Assembly: GCA_903824515.1 (NCBI GenBank)
Contig: CAIJXA010000089.1
Coordinates: 1-6,873 of the forward strand
Length of the DNA: 6,873 nucleotides
Reading direction: 5' to 3'
DNA from: an uncultured bacterium
GTDB lineage: Bacteria > Patescibacteriota > Minisyncoccia > Moranbacterales > GWC2-37-73
Part shown: positions 1 through 6,149 of the stretch, piece after piece
Numbering within the stretch: position 1 is the first letter of the stretch
How the letters are laid out: every line of letters begins with the position of its first letter
The notes under the pieces: model-generated
The model's input: the letters and a program-made list of their open reading frames with translations, nothing else
Databases searched by the model: none
Told to the model about the DNA's origin: nothing
Translations under genes and position numbers: made by a program

Positions 1-198
1 CTGTATCCAATTTTAATTGTTGTCTTTTTGATTATTCTTTCACCTTTGATTTTTGTTAAAATCATTCAAAAAAAATTTACGCTCAAAAATTTTCTGTGGG
101 CGTTGCTTTTGACTGTGGCGCTTTTGGTGGCCATTTTTATTTTTTGGGCTTTGGTGCTGTTGCCGCAAGCTTTCAATCAATTACATAATTATTTATAG
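1..198 (+). CDS. C-terminal end of an integral membrane protein (5' truncated by the window)
   Basis: Frame 1 is open from the first base and stops at TAG 196-198, giving 65 residues of a longer protein. Two hydrophobic stretches are visible: about residues 3-22 (Pro-Ile-Leu-Ile-Val-Val start), and about 32-56 (Leu/Val/Ala/Ile/Phe/Trp-rich, ending LVLLP). A short basic loop with KIIQKK and TLK lies between them, and a polar tail ends in HNYL. The loop is lysine-rich, so the positive-inside rule places it in the cytoplasm. This is the end of a polytopic membrane protein, but no family motif is left to identify it. The next gene starts 20 bp after the stop, so the two are probably co-transcribed. 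Function is not assigned. Confidence 0.7.
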   Translation: MYPILIVVFLIILSPLIFVKIIQKKFTLKNFLWALLLTVALLVAIFIFWALVLLPQAFNQLHNYL

Positions 199-218
199 TT
201 TCTAGGGGATGGTCAAAT

Positions 219-3200
219 ATGAATACAAAAGCAAAAGCTGGGATTTGCATTTTGGTTGTGGTCGTAATGGGGATTTTTGGGAGCGCAAGAAAAGCTAGTG
301 CCTTAGTTTTGGTTTCAAAAGACCTCACTGCATCGGCCGTGTGGACCAAAGAAAATGGTCCCTATATCATTCAAGACAGCATTTTCATCAAGGCGCCACT
401 TGTCATCAAACCAGGGACGGTTGTCAAATTTCAAAATGATGCAATCACGGAAACGGAAGTGGCGGGGTTTCTGATTGCCAGTGACTTTACGGCTGTTGGC
501 GATGCCTTGGAAAATGTCATTTTCACCTCTGTTTGTGACTCAAGCAATGGCGGAGACACGATGGAATTTTGCTCGCCAAGGAGTTCTTCTGGAAGAGGCA
601 ACTGGAGTGGACTGGTTGTTCTTCCTGAATATCGCAGTTCTGTGAAATTTGAATATTTCAAAATTCTTTATGCTGCAAAGGGGATTGAAAATAGCGCCAT
701 TATTGATCCCGAATTTCCCTATCGAGAGCTGAGCGTCAAGCATGGTGAAATTCATTTTTGCTCTTATGCTGCAATTGTGCTTGGAAATGCTCAGCCGACT
801 TTGGATGGCTTGATTTTGACCAACAATTACGCTGCCTTTTATTTAGACAGTACTTCTTCTGAGGAGATGCCTAAAATTAGAAATAGCGTTATTGCAGATA
901 ACAAAAAAGTTTTTGAATACTATTGGCCACCCTATTTTGATGCTAGATATAATTATTGGGGAGATCCAAGTGGACCGAAGTTTATCAGCTATGACGGCAA
1001 AACTGAATCAAATCCTGATGGCCTGGGTGGCGTGCTTTTTAGTCCAAATATCTTGTTTCGACCTTGGGATCAAACGGACCCAACCATTCCCAAAGAGCCA
1101 GTGATTTTTGTGCCTGGGATTGGCGCTTCCATTAATCCTGATTTGATGATTTCCGGATTACTGGCTGACAATTGGACAATGTTTGATCACACTTATGACG
1201 GGATTATCAAGGCCTTTAAAACAATGGGCTATCAAGAAGGCAAAAATTTTTTCATTGCCTATTATGATTGGCGCCAAAGCAATGCACAGTCTGCTGAAGA
1301 ATATCTCAAGCCAGTCATTCAAAAAGCTTTGGCCAGAAATGATTCTGCCAAAGTAAACATTGTGACTCATTCAATGGGTTCATTGGTAGCGCGCAGCTAT
1401 GTGCAAAGCAGTAGTTATGGTAATAATGTGGACAAGTTGATTATGATTGCTCCACCGAATAAGGGTTCTTCCGATGTGTACGCTCTCTGGGAGGGAGGCC
1501 GCATCCCAAGTAATTGGAGTTCAAAGTTTGCTATGAAGGCATATTTGTCATATTTAACAATAGTAACCTCAGGAACTTCAAATTATTATGATGTTGTCCA
1601 TAAATACATTCCCTCGCTTAAGGATTTGTTGCCTGTTTATGACTATCTGGCTTCAACAGGTGATTCGCAGGATTTGAAAAGCTTTTTATCTATGAACGAG
1701 AAAAATAATTTTTTGTTGGAACTCAATCAGGGTTTGGATGTTTTGAACGAGCGAACAGAACTCAGTGTTATTCTTGGCGACAAGCAGCCGACAGTGAACA
1801 AGATTCCAATCATTAAAGCAGGCGATGGCGACAAACATTGGGCTGATGGCAAGCCAAGCCCGCTTGATCCAGTGCGAAATGATGAAAATGGTGATGGCGA
1901 AGTTCTTTTTTCTTCAGGAAGGGTAAATAGTGATTTTCAGGCAGTTTTGGAATATGGACATAGTGAAATTGTTAGCAAGGCAGAAAAAATTGTGGCTGAG
2001 CGTCTGAATGAAGAATTAGACTATGTCTTTAATTCGCCAGAAATTGAGGATGAGATTCTTTTTTGGACAGATGCGCCTGCAGAATTGGAAGTGACTGATC
2101 CAACTGATAATATTTTGCCGAAGGATAACAATGAAAATACGGATGTGCGATATGCTCAAGAAAAAAATAAAAATGGTTTTAAAATTTTGTCGGTGCCGAA
2201 TGTGGCCAAGGGAAAATATAATGTTAAGCTCAAAGGCGGTGACAATGGAAAATATCATTTGGGAGTGCAATATGTTAATTATAACAAGGAAAACAGTGAC
2301 AATTCAACTTCACAAATGGTTGAAGTCCAAAAAAATCAAACTCAAGAATTGATAATCGAGGTTGATCCCCAAAACGAAAATGCTCCAATCGGAAATATTT
2401 TGCTGAAAGATGAAATTGCGCCAACAATCACATTGGATTCTCCAGTGGATGGCACGGAATATTCCGACGATCAAATTTTGCCGATAACTTTTGCTTTTTC
2501 AGATAATGTCTCAGCAAAGGAAAATATTAGTGTGGAAATGTTTCTTGATGATGACAATCAAATGTATGAAGGAAAATCGATTGATCTTTCAAAATTAACT
2601 TTGGGAACGCACGATTTTTGGATTAATGTCTATGATGAAGAAGGGAATGGAAACACGTCCGAAGCAATTTTCTCCGTAATTGAGCCACCAGTGGCAGTCG
2701 ACATAGTTGCACCTGAGCTAAAAATAATAACTCCTAAAGAGGGTGAGGAGTATGAAAAAACTGAAAAAATTAGCATAGAATATGATGTTTCAGACGACGT
2801 TTCAAAAAAAGCCGAAATCAAAATGGAAGTTTTTCTTGATAGTAAAAGTTTTCAGGCTGAGGAACTTGATTTTGCTGAATTTGCAGTCGGAAAGCATATT
2901 TTGAAAATCGCAGCCACTGATTTGGCTGGAAACAAAAAGGAGACCAGTGCGCAGTTCTCAATTGTTGAAAGCAAGGATCTTTCAGCTGACGAAACAAGCG
3001 AAGGAGAAAAATTACCACTAGCAGAAAGAAATACAATTGAAAATCCTCAAGCAGCTTCAGTTGTTGACGTTGCGCTTGCGCAGCCAGTGGCCTTGCAAGA
3101 AAAAAGTCAAACAGCTGAAAAAAAATCTTCTAGCCACAAAAAGAAAACCAAGCAAAAAACAACTTTGAAAAAAAATCAAGTTGCACAAAGTGGCGGTGTG

Positions 3201-3650
3201 ACAAAATCAAGGGAAAAAATTAAGGTCATTAGTTCAAGTTCAAAATTGGTTGTCGCATCTTTTGCTGAGCCAAAAGTATTGGGAGCCGTGACTGTGAAAA
3301 ATTTTGACCAGCAGGCTTTAATTGTTAGTGATGATATGTTTGACTTGAAAGACTCATTGCCGGGCGCAATGTCGCTTGATTTGAAGTCAGCTATTTTGAA
3401 AAAATCATCAATGCTCAGTTTGCTGGATAATTCCAATTCAAAAGGTGCGTTGGAAAAAACTTTCTTGTCAAAATCTTTTCAAATTTTGAAAATAACTCAA
3501 GCGACAAGTTTCACTAAGGATGCTTTTCAGAAATCAGTCGAAAACAATCGACGCGCCTTGTTGTTTGGAGCGCTGGTGGCTTGCTTTTTGATAGTTTTTC
3601 TTGCTTATGATTGTAAGATTTTTGGTAAACAAGTTTTTAATTCGGCATAA
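219..3650 (+). CDS. Exported, membrane-anchored LCAT-like alpha/beta-hydrolase with beta-helix and Ig-like domains
   Basis: The protein has 1143 residues. Seen: a signal peptide at 1-28 (KAK, then a Val/Ile core, possible cleavage after ASA at 26-28). Residues about 45-285 look like a right-handed beta-helix and end with NYWGDPSGP at 245-253. The hydrolase spans about 293-600. It has the oxyanion-side strand VIFVPGIG at 295-302, YDWR at 349-352 as in lecithin:cholesterol acyltransferase (LCAT) relatives, nucleophile Ser385 in HSMG, probable Asp559 in GDGEV and His581 in GHSEI. A beta-rich segment lies at about 612-716. Two Ig-like domains follow at about 731-821 and 827-917, each opening with an APxIT/APELK strand. 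A Lys/Ser-rich low-complexity stalk spans about 918-1000, and a hydrophobic anchor spans 1113-1130 with basic residues on both sides. The start is supported by AGGGGA at 204-209 and by the signal peptide. Known: LCAT/PGAP1-like folds cleave or transfer acyl esters of lipids. Inferred: a cell-surface lipase or esterase acting on host, neighbour or own envelope lipids; the substrate is unknown. It is probably co-transcribed with the membrane protein upstream. Confidence 0.85.
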   Translation: MNTKAKAGICILVVVVMGIFGSARKASALVLVSKDLTASAVWTKENGPYIIQDSIFIKAPLVIKPGTVVKFQNDAITETEVAGFLIASDFTAVGDALENVIFTSVCDSSNGGDTMEFCSPRSSSGRGNWSGLVVLPEYRSSVKFEYFKILYAAKGIENSAIIDPEFPYRELSVKHGEIHFCSYAAIVLGNAQPTLDGLILTNNYAAFYLDSTSSEEMPKIRNSVIADNKKVFEYYWPPYFDARYNYWGDPSGPKFISYDGKTESNPDGLGGVLFSPNILFRPWDQTDPTIPKEPVIFVPGIGASINPDLMISGLLADNWTMFDHTYDGIIKAFKTMGYQEGKNFFIAYYDWRQSNAQSAEEYLKPVIQKALARNDSAKVNIVTHSMGSLVARSYVQSSSYGNNVDKLIMIAPPNKGSSDVYALWEGGRIPSNWSSKFAMKAYLSYLTIVTSGTSNYYDVVHKYIPSLKDLLPVYDYLASTGDSQDLKSFLSMNEKNNFLLELNQGLDVLNERTELSVILGDKQPTVNKIPIIKAGDGDKHWADGKPSPLDPVRNDENGDGEVLFSSGRVNSDFQAVLEYGHSEIVSKAEKIVAERLNEELDYVFNSPEIEDEILFWTDAPAELEVTDPTDNILPKDNNENTDVRYAQEKNKNGFKILSVPNVAKGKYNVKLKGGDNGKYHLGVQYVNYNKENSDNSTSQMVEVQKNQTQELIIEVDPQNENAPIGNILLKDEIAPTITLDSPVDGTEYSDDQILPITFAFSDNVSAKENISVEMFLDDDNQMYEGKSIDLSKLTLGTHDFWINVYDEEGNGNTSEAIFSVIEPPVAVDIVAPELKIITPKEGEEYEKTEKISIEYDVSDDVSKKAEIKMEVFLDSKSFQAEELDFAEFAVGKHILKIAATDLAGNKKETSAQFSIVESKDLSADETSEGEKLPLAERNTIENPQAASVVDVALAQPVALQEKSQTAEKKSSSHKKKTKQKTTLKKNQVAQSGGVTKSREKIKVISSSSKLVVASFAEPKVLGAVTVKNFDQQALIVSDDMFDLKDSLPGAMSLDLKSAILKKSSMLSLLDNSNSKGALEKTFLSKSFQILKITQATSFTKDAFQKSVENNRRALLFGALVACFLIVFLAYDCKIFGKQVFNSA

Positions 3651-3718
3651 AGCTTTGTTATTTTTGTATTAGAAATGATGAAAAAATTATTTTCTCGATT
3701 TACTTTTAATTTAGTTAT

Positions 3719-4423
3719 ATGGAAAAAGAAATAAATAAAGGAAAAATTGTGGTTTCAAAAGATGGGCCTTATTTGGTTTCCGGAAATTTGCCGCTGGAAA
3801 GAGCGGAAATTGTGGTGGATGAAAACGAGGAGGCCTGCTGCTGGAAAAAAGGCAAGAAATATCCTGCAGATGAAAGTTACGCCCTTTGTCGTTGTGGAAA
3901 ATCGAAGACGATGCCATATTGCGACGGTTCACATATGGCTGGATTTGCTGGGACTGAAACTGCGAGTCGAAAAAAATATCTTGAGCAAATCGACGCTAAA
4001 ACGCTTGGACCAGATTTGGAGTTGTTTGATTCTCGCGCCCTTTGCGCCAACGCCCGTTTTTGCGGCAGAAAAGATGGAACTTGGGAATTGACAAAGCAAT
4101 CTGAGGATCCGCAGGCAAAAAAAATGGCAATCGAGCAGGTTTGCAATTGTCCTGCTGGTCGACTTACTGCTTGGGACAAAAAATTGTGGAAAGTCTGTGA
4201 GCCGGATTTTGAGGAATCACTTAGTATTATTGATGACCCAGCCATCAAAGTCAGTGGCCCGATTTGGGTCAAGGGAGGAGTTCAAATTGAAGCGGCTGAT
4301 GGCTTTGTCTATGAAAAAAGGAATCGCGTGTGCCTTTGTCGCTGTGGCAAATCAACCAATAAGCCTTTTTGCGACGGAACTCACACTCGAATTGGTTTTA
4401 ATCCTGAGAAAGATGGGCAATAG
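3719..4423 (+). CDS. Two-motif CDGSH iron-sulfur protein
   Basis: The protein has 234 residues and no signal peptide, so it is cytoplasmic. Two canonical CDGSH motifs (C-X-C-X2-S-X3-P-X-C-D-G-S/T-H) are present. The ligands of the first are C57, C59, C68 and H72, and of the second C207, C209, C218 and H222. Each motif would bind a [2Fe-2S] cluster through three Cys and one His, as in mitoNEET relatives. Between them lies a region with C109, C115, C142 and C144 in the contexts ALCANARFC and CNCPAGRL. This middle block is a recognisable part of the roughly 230-residue bacterial CDGSH proteins, and it may hold a further metal site (inference). The opening KDGPYLVSGNLPL is also typical of this type. 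The likely role is redox, electron transfer or iron-sulfur handling; no partner is encoded nearby. The start ATG has an in-frame TAA 12 bases upstream and no Shine-Dalgarno sequence, so initiation may be leaderless or SD-independent. There is no clear terminator before or after the gene. Confidence 0.9.
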   Translation: MEKEINKGKIVVSKDGPYLVSGNLPLERAEIVVDENEEACCWKKGKKYPADESYALCRCGKSKTMPYCDGSHMAGFAGTETASRKKYLEQIDAKTLGPDLELFDSRALCANARFCGRKDGTWELTKQSEDPQAKKMAIEQVCNCPAGRLTAWDKKLWKVCEPDFEESLSIIDDPAIKVSGPIWVKGGVQIEAADGFVYEKRNRVCLCRCGKSTNKPFCDGTHTRIGFNPEKDGQ

Positions 4424-4492
4424 GCGTTGGTCTGCAGGATTTTAAGAAAAAGGAGCTCACAAAGTTCAAAACGGCTTAGATAATGTGTTTGC

Positions 4493-4521
4493 TTGACAAA
4501 AAGTCAATGAACTTGTATATT
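4493..4521 (+). promoter_or_regulatory. Strong sigma70-type promoter for the rpsP transcript
   Basis: A perfect -35 box TTGACA (4493-4498) and a -10 box TATATT (4516-4521) are separated by 17 bp, with one mismatch in total to consensus. Transcription should start near 4528. That gives rpsP a leader of about 240 nt containing the long inverted repeat. This is the best promoter in the window, as expected for a ribosomal protein gene. Elsewhere in 4424-4768, outside the inverted repeat, I see no gene: an AAGGAG at 4450-4455 has no start codon at a usable distance. Confidence 0.8.
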
Positions 4522-4532
4522 GGATAAGTACT

Positions 4533-4730
4533 AAAAATCAGCCAAAGAAAGGCTTAGTCTCTGTCGCAAAATAACTCATCCAGTTCGCATCCATCTTCGC
4601 ATCATGTTTGTTTTAAAAAATCTTCAAGTTATCTCGATAACTTTCCAATTTTTTTAAAACAAATCTGACGCAAATCTGAGCACGAACTGAGTAATTGATT
4701 TCGCAACAGAGCCTTAAAACAGGCATTTTT
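4533..4730. repeat. About 200-bp inverted repeat folding into a single long rod, in the rpsP leader
   Basis: Bases 4559-4620 pair with 4650-4711 in one register without bulges. Of 62 positions I count 45 Watson-Crick pairs, 3 G-U on the + strand, 9 C-A/A-C and 5 other mismatches. The innermost 14 positions (4607-4620 with 4650-4663, starting TTTGTTTTAAAA) are perfect. The tip is a separate 7-bp hairpin, AAGTTAT/ATAACTT (4626-4632 with 4637-4643) around CTCG. Outside the rod, the left flank has hairpin AGCC/GGCT (4540-4543 with 4551-4554) and the right flank has GCCT/AGGC (4711-4714 with 4721-4724). AAAAAT (4533-4538) and ATTTTT (4725-4730) can close everything into a four-way shape. It may be a regulatory leader, a small RNA on either strand, or a palindromic mobile repeat; the sequence alone does not decide. 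The 4.5S SRP core motif is not visible. Confidence 0.75.
4711..4730 (+). terminator. Weak terminator-like hairpin before rpsP
   Basis: GCCT (4711-4714) pairs with AGGC (4721-4724) around a 6-nt loop and is followed by ATTTTT. Four base pairs is short for an intrinsic terminator. It shares base 4711 with the foot of the long rod, so it could act as a weak attenuator between promoter and rpsP. It could also simply be the right arm of the symmetric repeat, since a similar hairpin with a T-run exists on the - strand at 4533-4554. Confidence 0.3.
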
Positions 4731-4768
4731 GATACCTGATAATTTATTCGTAATTAAAGAAGGAAACT

Positions 4769-5239
4769 ATGTTAACTATTAGATTTTCAAGAGTCGGAAG
4801 AAAGAATAAGGCTCAATTTCGAATCGTGCTACAACAACACACAATGACTCCAACAGGCAAGCACATTGCTGTTTTGGGCAGTTATGATCCACATCAAAAA
4901 AAAGCGATTATTAAAGCTGATGAGGTGAAGCAATGGATTGCCAAAGGAGCGCAAGTTTCTGACAGCGTGTACAATCTTTGCATTAGAGAGGGCGTTATTG
5001 TTGGAAAAAAGCGAGCCGTGAAAATGGAAAGACCAAAACCACCAGTTAAAACTGAAGCAGAAATTGTTGCTGAAAAAGCCCCAGTAGCTTCCGTCGAAAC
5101 TGAGTCAAAGCCTGCGATTGAAGTTCCAGAAGTTGCTGTGAAGGTTGAAGCTCCGGTTGCCGCAGCTCCAGAAAAAGTTGCACCAGTTGAAGCCAAGCCA
5201 GAAGTTGTAGAAAAAGTTGAAACTCCGGTGGCTGCCTAA
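4769..5239 (+). CDS. rpsP: 30S ribosomal protein S16 with long C-terminal extension
   Basis: The protein has 156 residues. Residues 1-85 are the S16 core: MLTIRFSRVGRKNKAQFRIV, then GKHIAVLGSYDP and the helix ADEVKQWIAKGAQVSD followed by SVYNL. S16 binds 16S rRNA and is needed for assembly of the small-subunit body. The usual S16 is about 80-90 residues. Here residues 86-156 form an extra tail rich in Ala, Val, Glu, Pro and Lys with repeated AP/VE/KP units, probably disordered. Acidic and basic residues alternate, so it is not a simple RNA-binding basic tail. The start is fixed by AGAAGGA (4758-4764) four bases upstream. The gene is preceded by the strong promoter and the long inverted repeat, and it is followed by the L10 leader with no terminator immediately after the stop. 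Confidence 0.95.
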   Translation: MLTIRFSRVGRKNKAQFRIVLQQHTMTPTGKHIAVLGSYDPHQKKAIIKADEVKQWIAKGAQVSDSVYNLCIREGVIVGKKRAVKMERPKPPVKTEAEIVAEKAPVASVETESKPAIEVPEVAVKVEAPVAAAPEKVAPVEAKPEVVEKVETPVAA

Positions 5240-5279
5240 TTAAGACTAGTGAAGTTTTGGATAATAATAGAATAGTTTT

Positions 5280-5379
5280 CCGCAGACAACAGGCAGCTTG
5301 CAAAAGCAAAAGTCCTGTCGAGGAATCAGAAAAGGCATTTGCTAAAAATGTTTTTATGGTGACAAAGGTCGATCTGCGG
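5280..5379 (+). promoter_or_regulatory. L10 leader: autoregulatory mRNA element for rplJ-rplL
   Basis: The conserved core of the ribosomal protein L10 leader is recognisable. The 5' strand reads CCGCAGACAACAGG (5280-5293) and the 3' strand CCTGTCGAGG (5314-5323). ACAGG (5289-5293) pairs with CCTGT (5314-5318), flanked by the GA-rich bases expected for a kink-turn. A small inner hairpin TTGC/GCAA (5298-5301 with 5306-5309) caps it. A second hairpin CATTT/AAATG lies at about 5336-5350. Closing helix P1 pairs CCGCAGA (5280-5286) with TCTGCGG (5373-5379). Known: L10, usually as the L10-L12 complex, binds this leader and represses its own operon by attenuation. The placement before rplJ and the adjoining terminator fit this. 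No convincing promoter is visible in 5240-5279, so the leader may be transcribed from the rpsP promoter. Confidence 0.85.
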
Positions 5380-5395
5380 AAACGCAGATTTTTTT
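5372..5395 (+). terminator. Intrinsic terminator / attenuator of the rplJ leader
   Basis: ATCTGCG (5372-5378) and CGCAGAT (5383-5389) form a perfect 7-bp stem with a GAAA tetraloop, followed by a run of seven T (5389-5395). It lies about 110 nt before rplJ. Its 5' arm is the same sequence that closes P1 of the L10 leader, so the two helices are mutually exclusive. That is the expected design of an attenuator rather than of a plain end-of-operon terminator. Confidence 0.9.
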
Positions 5396-5426
5396 AATTA
5401 TATAAATCATAAATTAACCCGAATTT

Positions 5427-5446
5427 ATCTTCAATAATCTTCAATA
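5427..5446 (+). repeat. Perfect 10-bp tandem repeat before rplJ
   Basis: ATCTTCAATA occurs twice head to tail, between the attenuator and rplJ. The surrounding 5396-5485 is AT-rich with no convincing promoter. The copy may be chance in AT-rich sequence or slippage; no function is proposed. Confidence 0.5.
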
Positions 5447-5501
5447 AAAGTGTAAAGAATATTAACGATAAAGTTCGTGCGAATTGGTGAAAAATATAAT
5501 C

Positions 5502-6023
5502 ATGTTAACAAGAAATCAAAAGCATGAGCTCGTAAAAGAGCTTACAGAAAAAATTAAGGCGGCAAAATCAGTGATCTTTGTTGATTTTAAAGGCCTTAAG
5601 GTCAAAGATGCAACAGTTTTGAAAAAATCATTGCGCGCTGGCGAGGTTGAATATGTGGTTGTGCGAAAGACGCTTATCGACATTGCCCTTAAAAATGCAG
5701 GAATCGAAGGCGCAAACATTTCTAAGATGGAAGGTCAAATTGCATTGTCCTTGTCCAATCAGGATGAAGTTGCAGCTGCAAAAATTATTGATACCTTTGC
5801 AAAGACCAATGACAAAGTGAAAATGCTCGGAGGCGTGCTAGAAGCTCAATTAATGGATGCTTCTCAAGTGAAGGCTTTGGCAAAAATTCCATCAAAGCAG
5901 CAGCTTCTGGGACAATTGGTGGGAACACTCAACGCTCCAATATCTGGATTTGTGCAAGTGCTTTCTGGCAATTTGCGAGGATTGGTTCAAGTGCTTGATG
6001 CCATCAGTGAGCAAAAAGCCTAG
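5502..6023 (+). CDS. rplJ: 50S ribosomal protein L10
   Basis: The protein has 173 residues from ATG 5502, the usual L10 length. It begins MLTRNQKHELVKEL, a typical L10 N-terminus, then SVIFVDFKGL (23-32) and the VVVRKTL segment of the rRNA-binding domain. The C-terminal helix (about 150-173, FVQVLSGNLRGLVQVLDAI) is where L7/L12 dimers attach. L10 anchors the L12 stalk to 23S rRNA and recruits translational GTPases. I chose ATG 5502 because GGTGA (5486-5490) lies 11 bases upstream and the protein then aligns at its first residue. The frame stays open to TTG 5484 and GTG 5487, but these have no ribosome site and would add six or five residues of no family resemblance. Regulation is probably through the L10 leader; rplL follows. 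Confidence 0.95.
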   Translation: MLTRNQKHELVKELTEKIKAAKSVIFVDFKGLKVKDATVLKKSLRAGEVEYVVVRKTLIDIALKNAGIEGANISKMEGQIALSLSNQDEVAAAKIIDTFAKTNDKVKMLGGVLEAQLMDASQVKALAKIPSKQQLLGQLVGTLNAPISGFVQVLSGNLRGLVQVLDAISEQKA

Positions 6024-6032
6024 GGTAGTTTA

Positions 6033-6137
6033 TTAGGCGTTAGCTTTTTAGCTTCTTAGGTGATTGATTTTAATTTATATAATTTATTATTTTGGGTTTT
6101 GGTTTTTAAGCTGAAAAGCTGAGAAGCTAATGCCTGA
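6033..6137 (+). promoter_or_regulatory. Long intercistronic hairpin between rplJ and rplL
   Basis: Bases 6033-6059 pair with 6111-6137 in one uninterrupted register: 21 Watson-Crick pairs, 5 G-U wobbles and a single C-A mismatch over 27 positions. The loop of about 51 nt is almost pure A/T. The right arm ends 12 bases before the rplL start codon. There is no T-run after it, so it is not an ordinary terminator. rplL has no obvious Shine-Dalgarno sequence, and the only SD-like AGGTGA (6058-6063) lies at the inner edge of the left arm. It may control processing, stability or ribosome entry for rplL. Confidence 0.75.
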
Positions 6138-6149
6138 AAAGCTATTAGT

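Noticed and set aside
3664..3693. Promoter for the CDGSH gene (TTGTAT with TATTTT, 18-bp spacer)
   Set aside because: Both boxes match poorly in AT-rich sequence, and read-through from the hydrolase gene is equally possible.
3877..4272. 131-codon open frame on the - strand inside the CDGSH gene
   Set aside because: It lies fully antisense to a gene with clear motifs on the + strand, has no family resemblance and no ribosome site.
4559..4711. 6S RNA or 4.5S/SRP RNA as the identity of the rod
   Set aside because: The rod has no large central bubble as in 6S RNA, and the conserved GGAAG-type SRP core is not visible. Length alone is not enough.
4894..5309. Two - strand open frames of 100 and 87 codons opposite the S16 tail
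   Set aside because: They are the Ala/Thr/Ser and Leu/Gln-rich shadows of the low-complexity S16 extension in other frames.
5427..5446. Two tandem ATCTTCAATA units as the start of a CRISPR array or an iteron set
   Set aside because: Only two short units without spacers, in AT-rich sequence, and no associated genes.
6055..6083. Promoter with TATAAT (6078-6083) in the loop between rplJ and rplL
   Set aside because: The hexamer is perfect, but the sequence is almost pure A/T, there is no -35 at 16-18 bp and no extended -10, so chance is likely.
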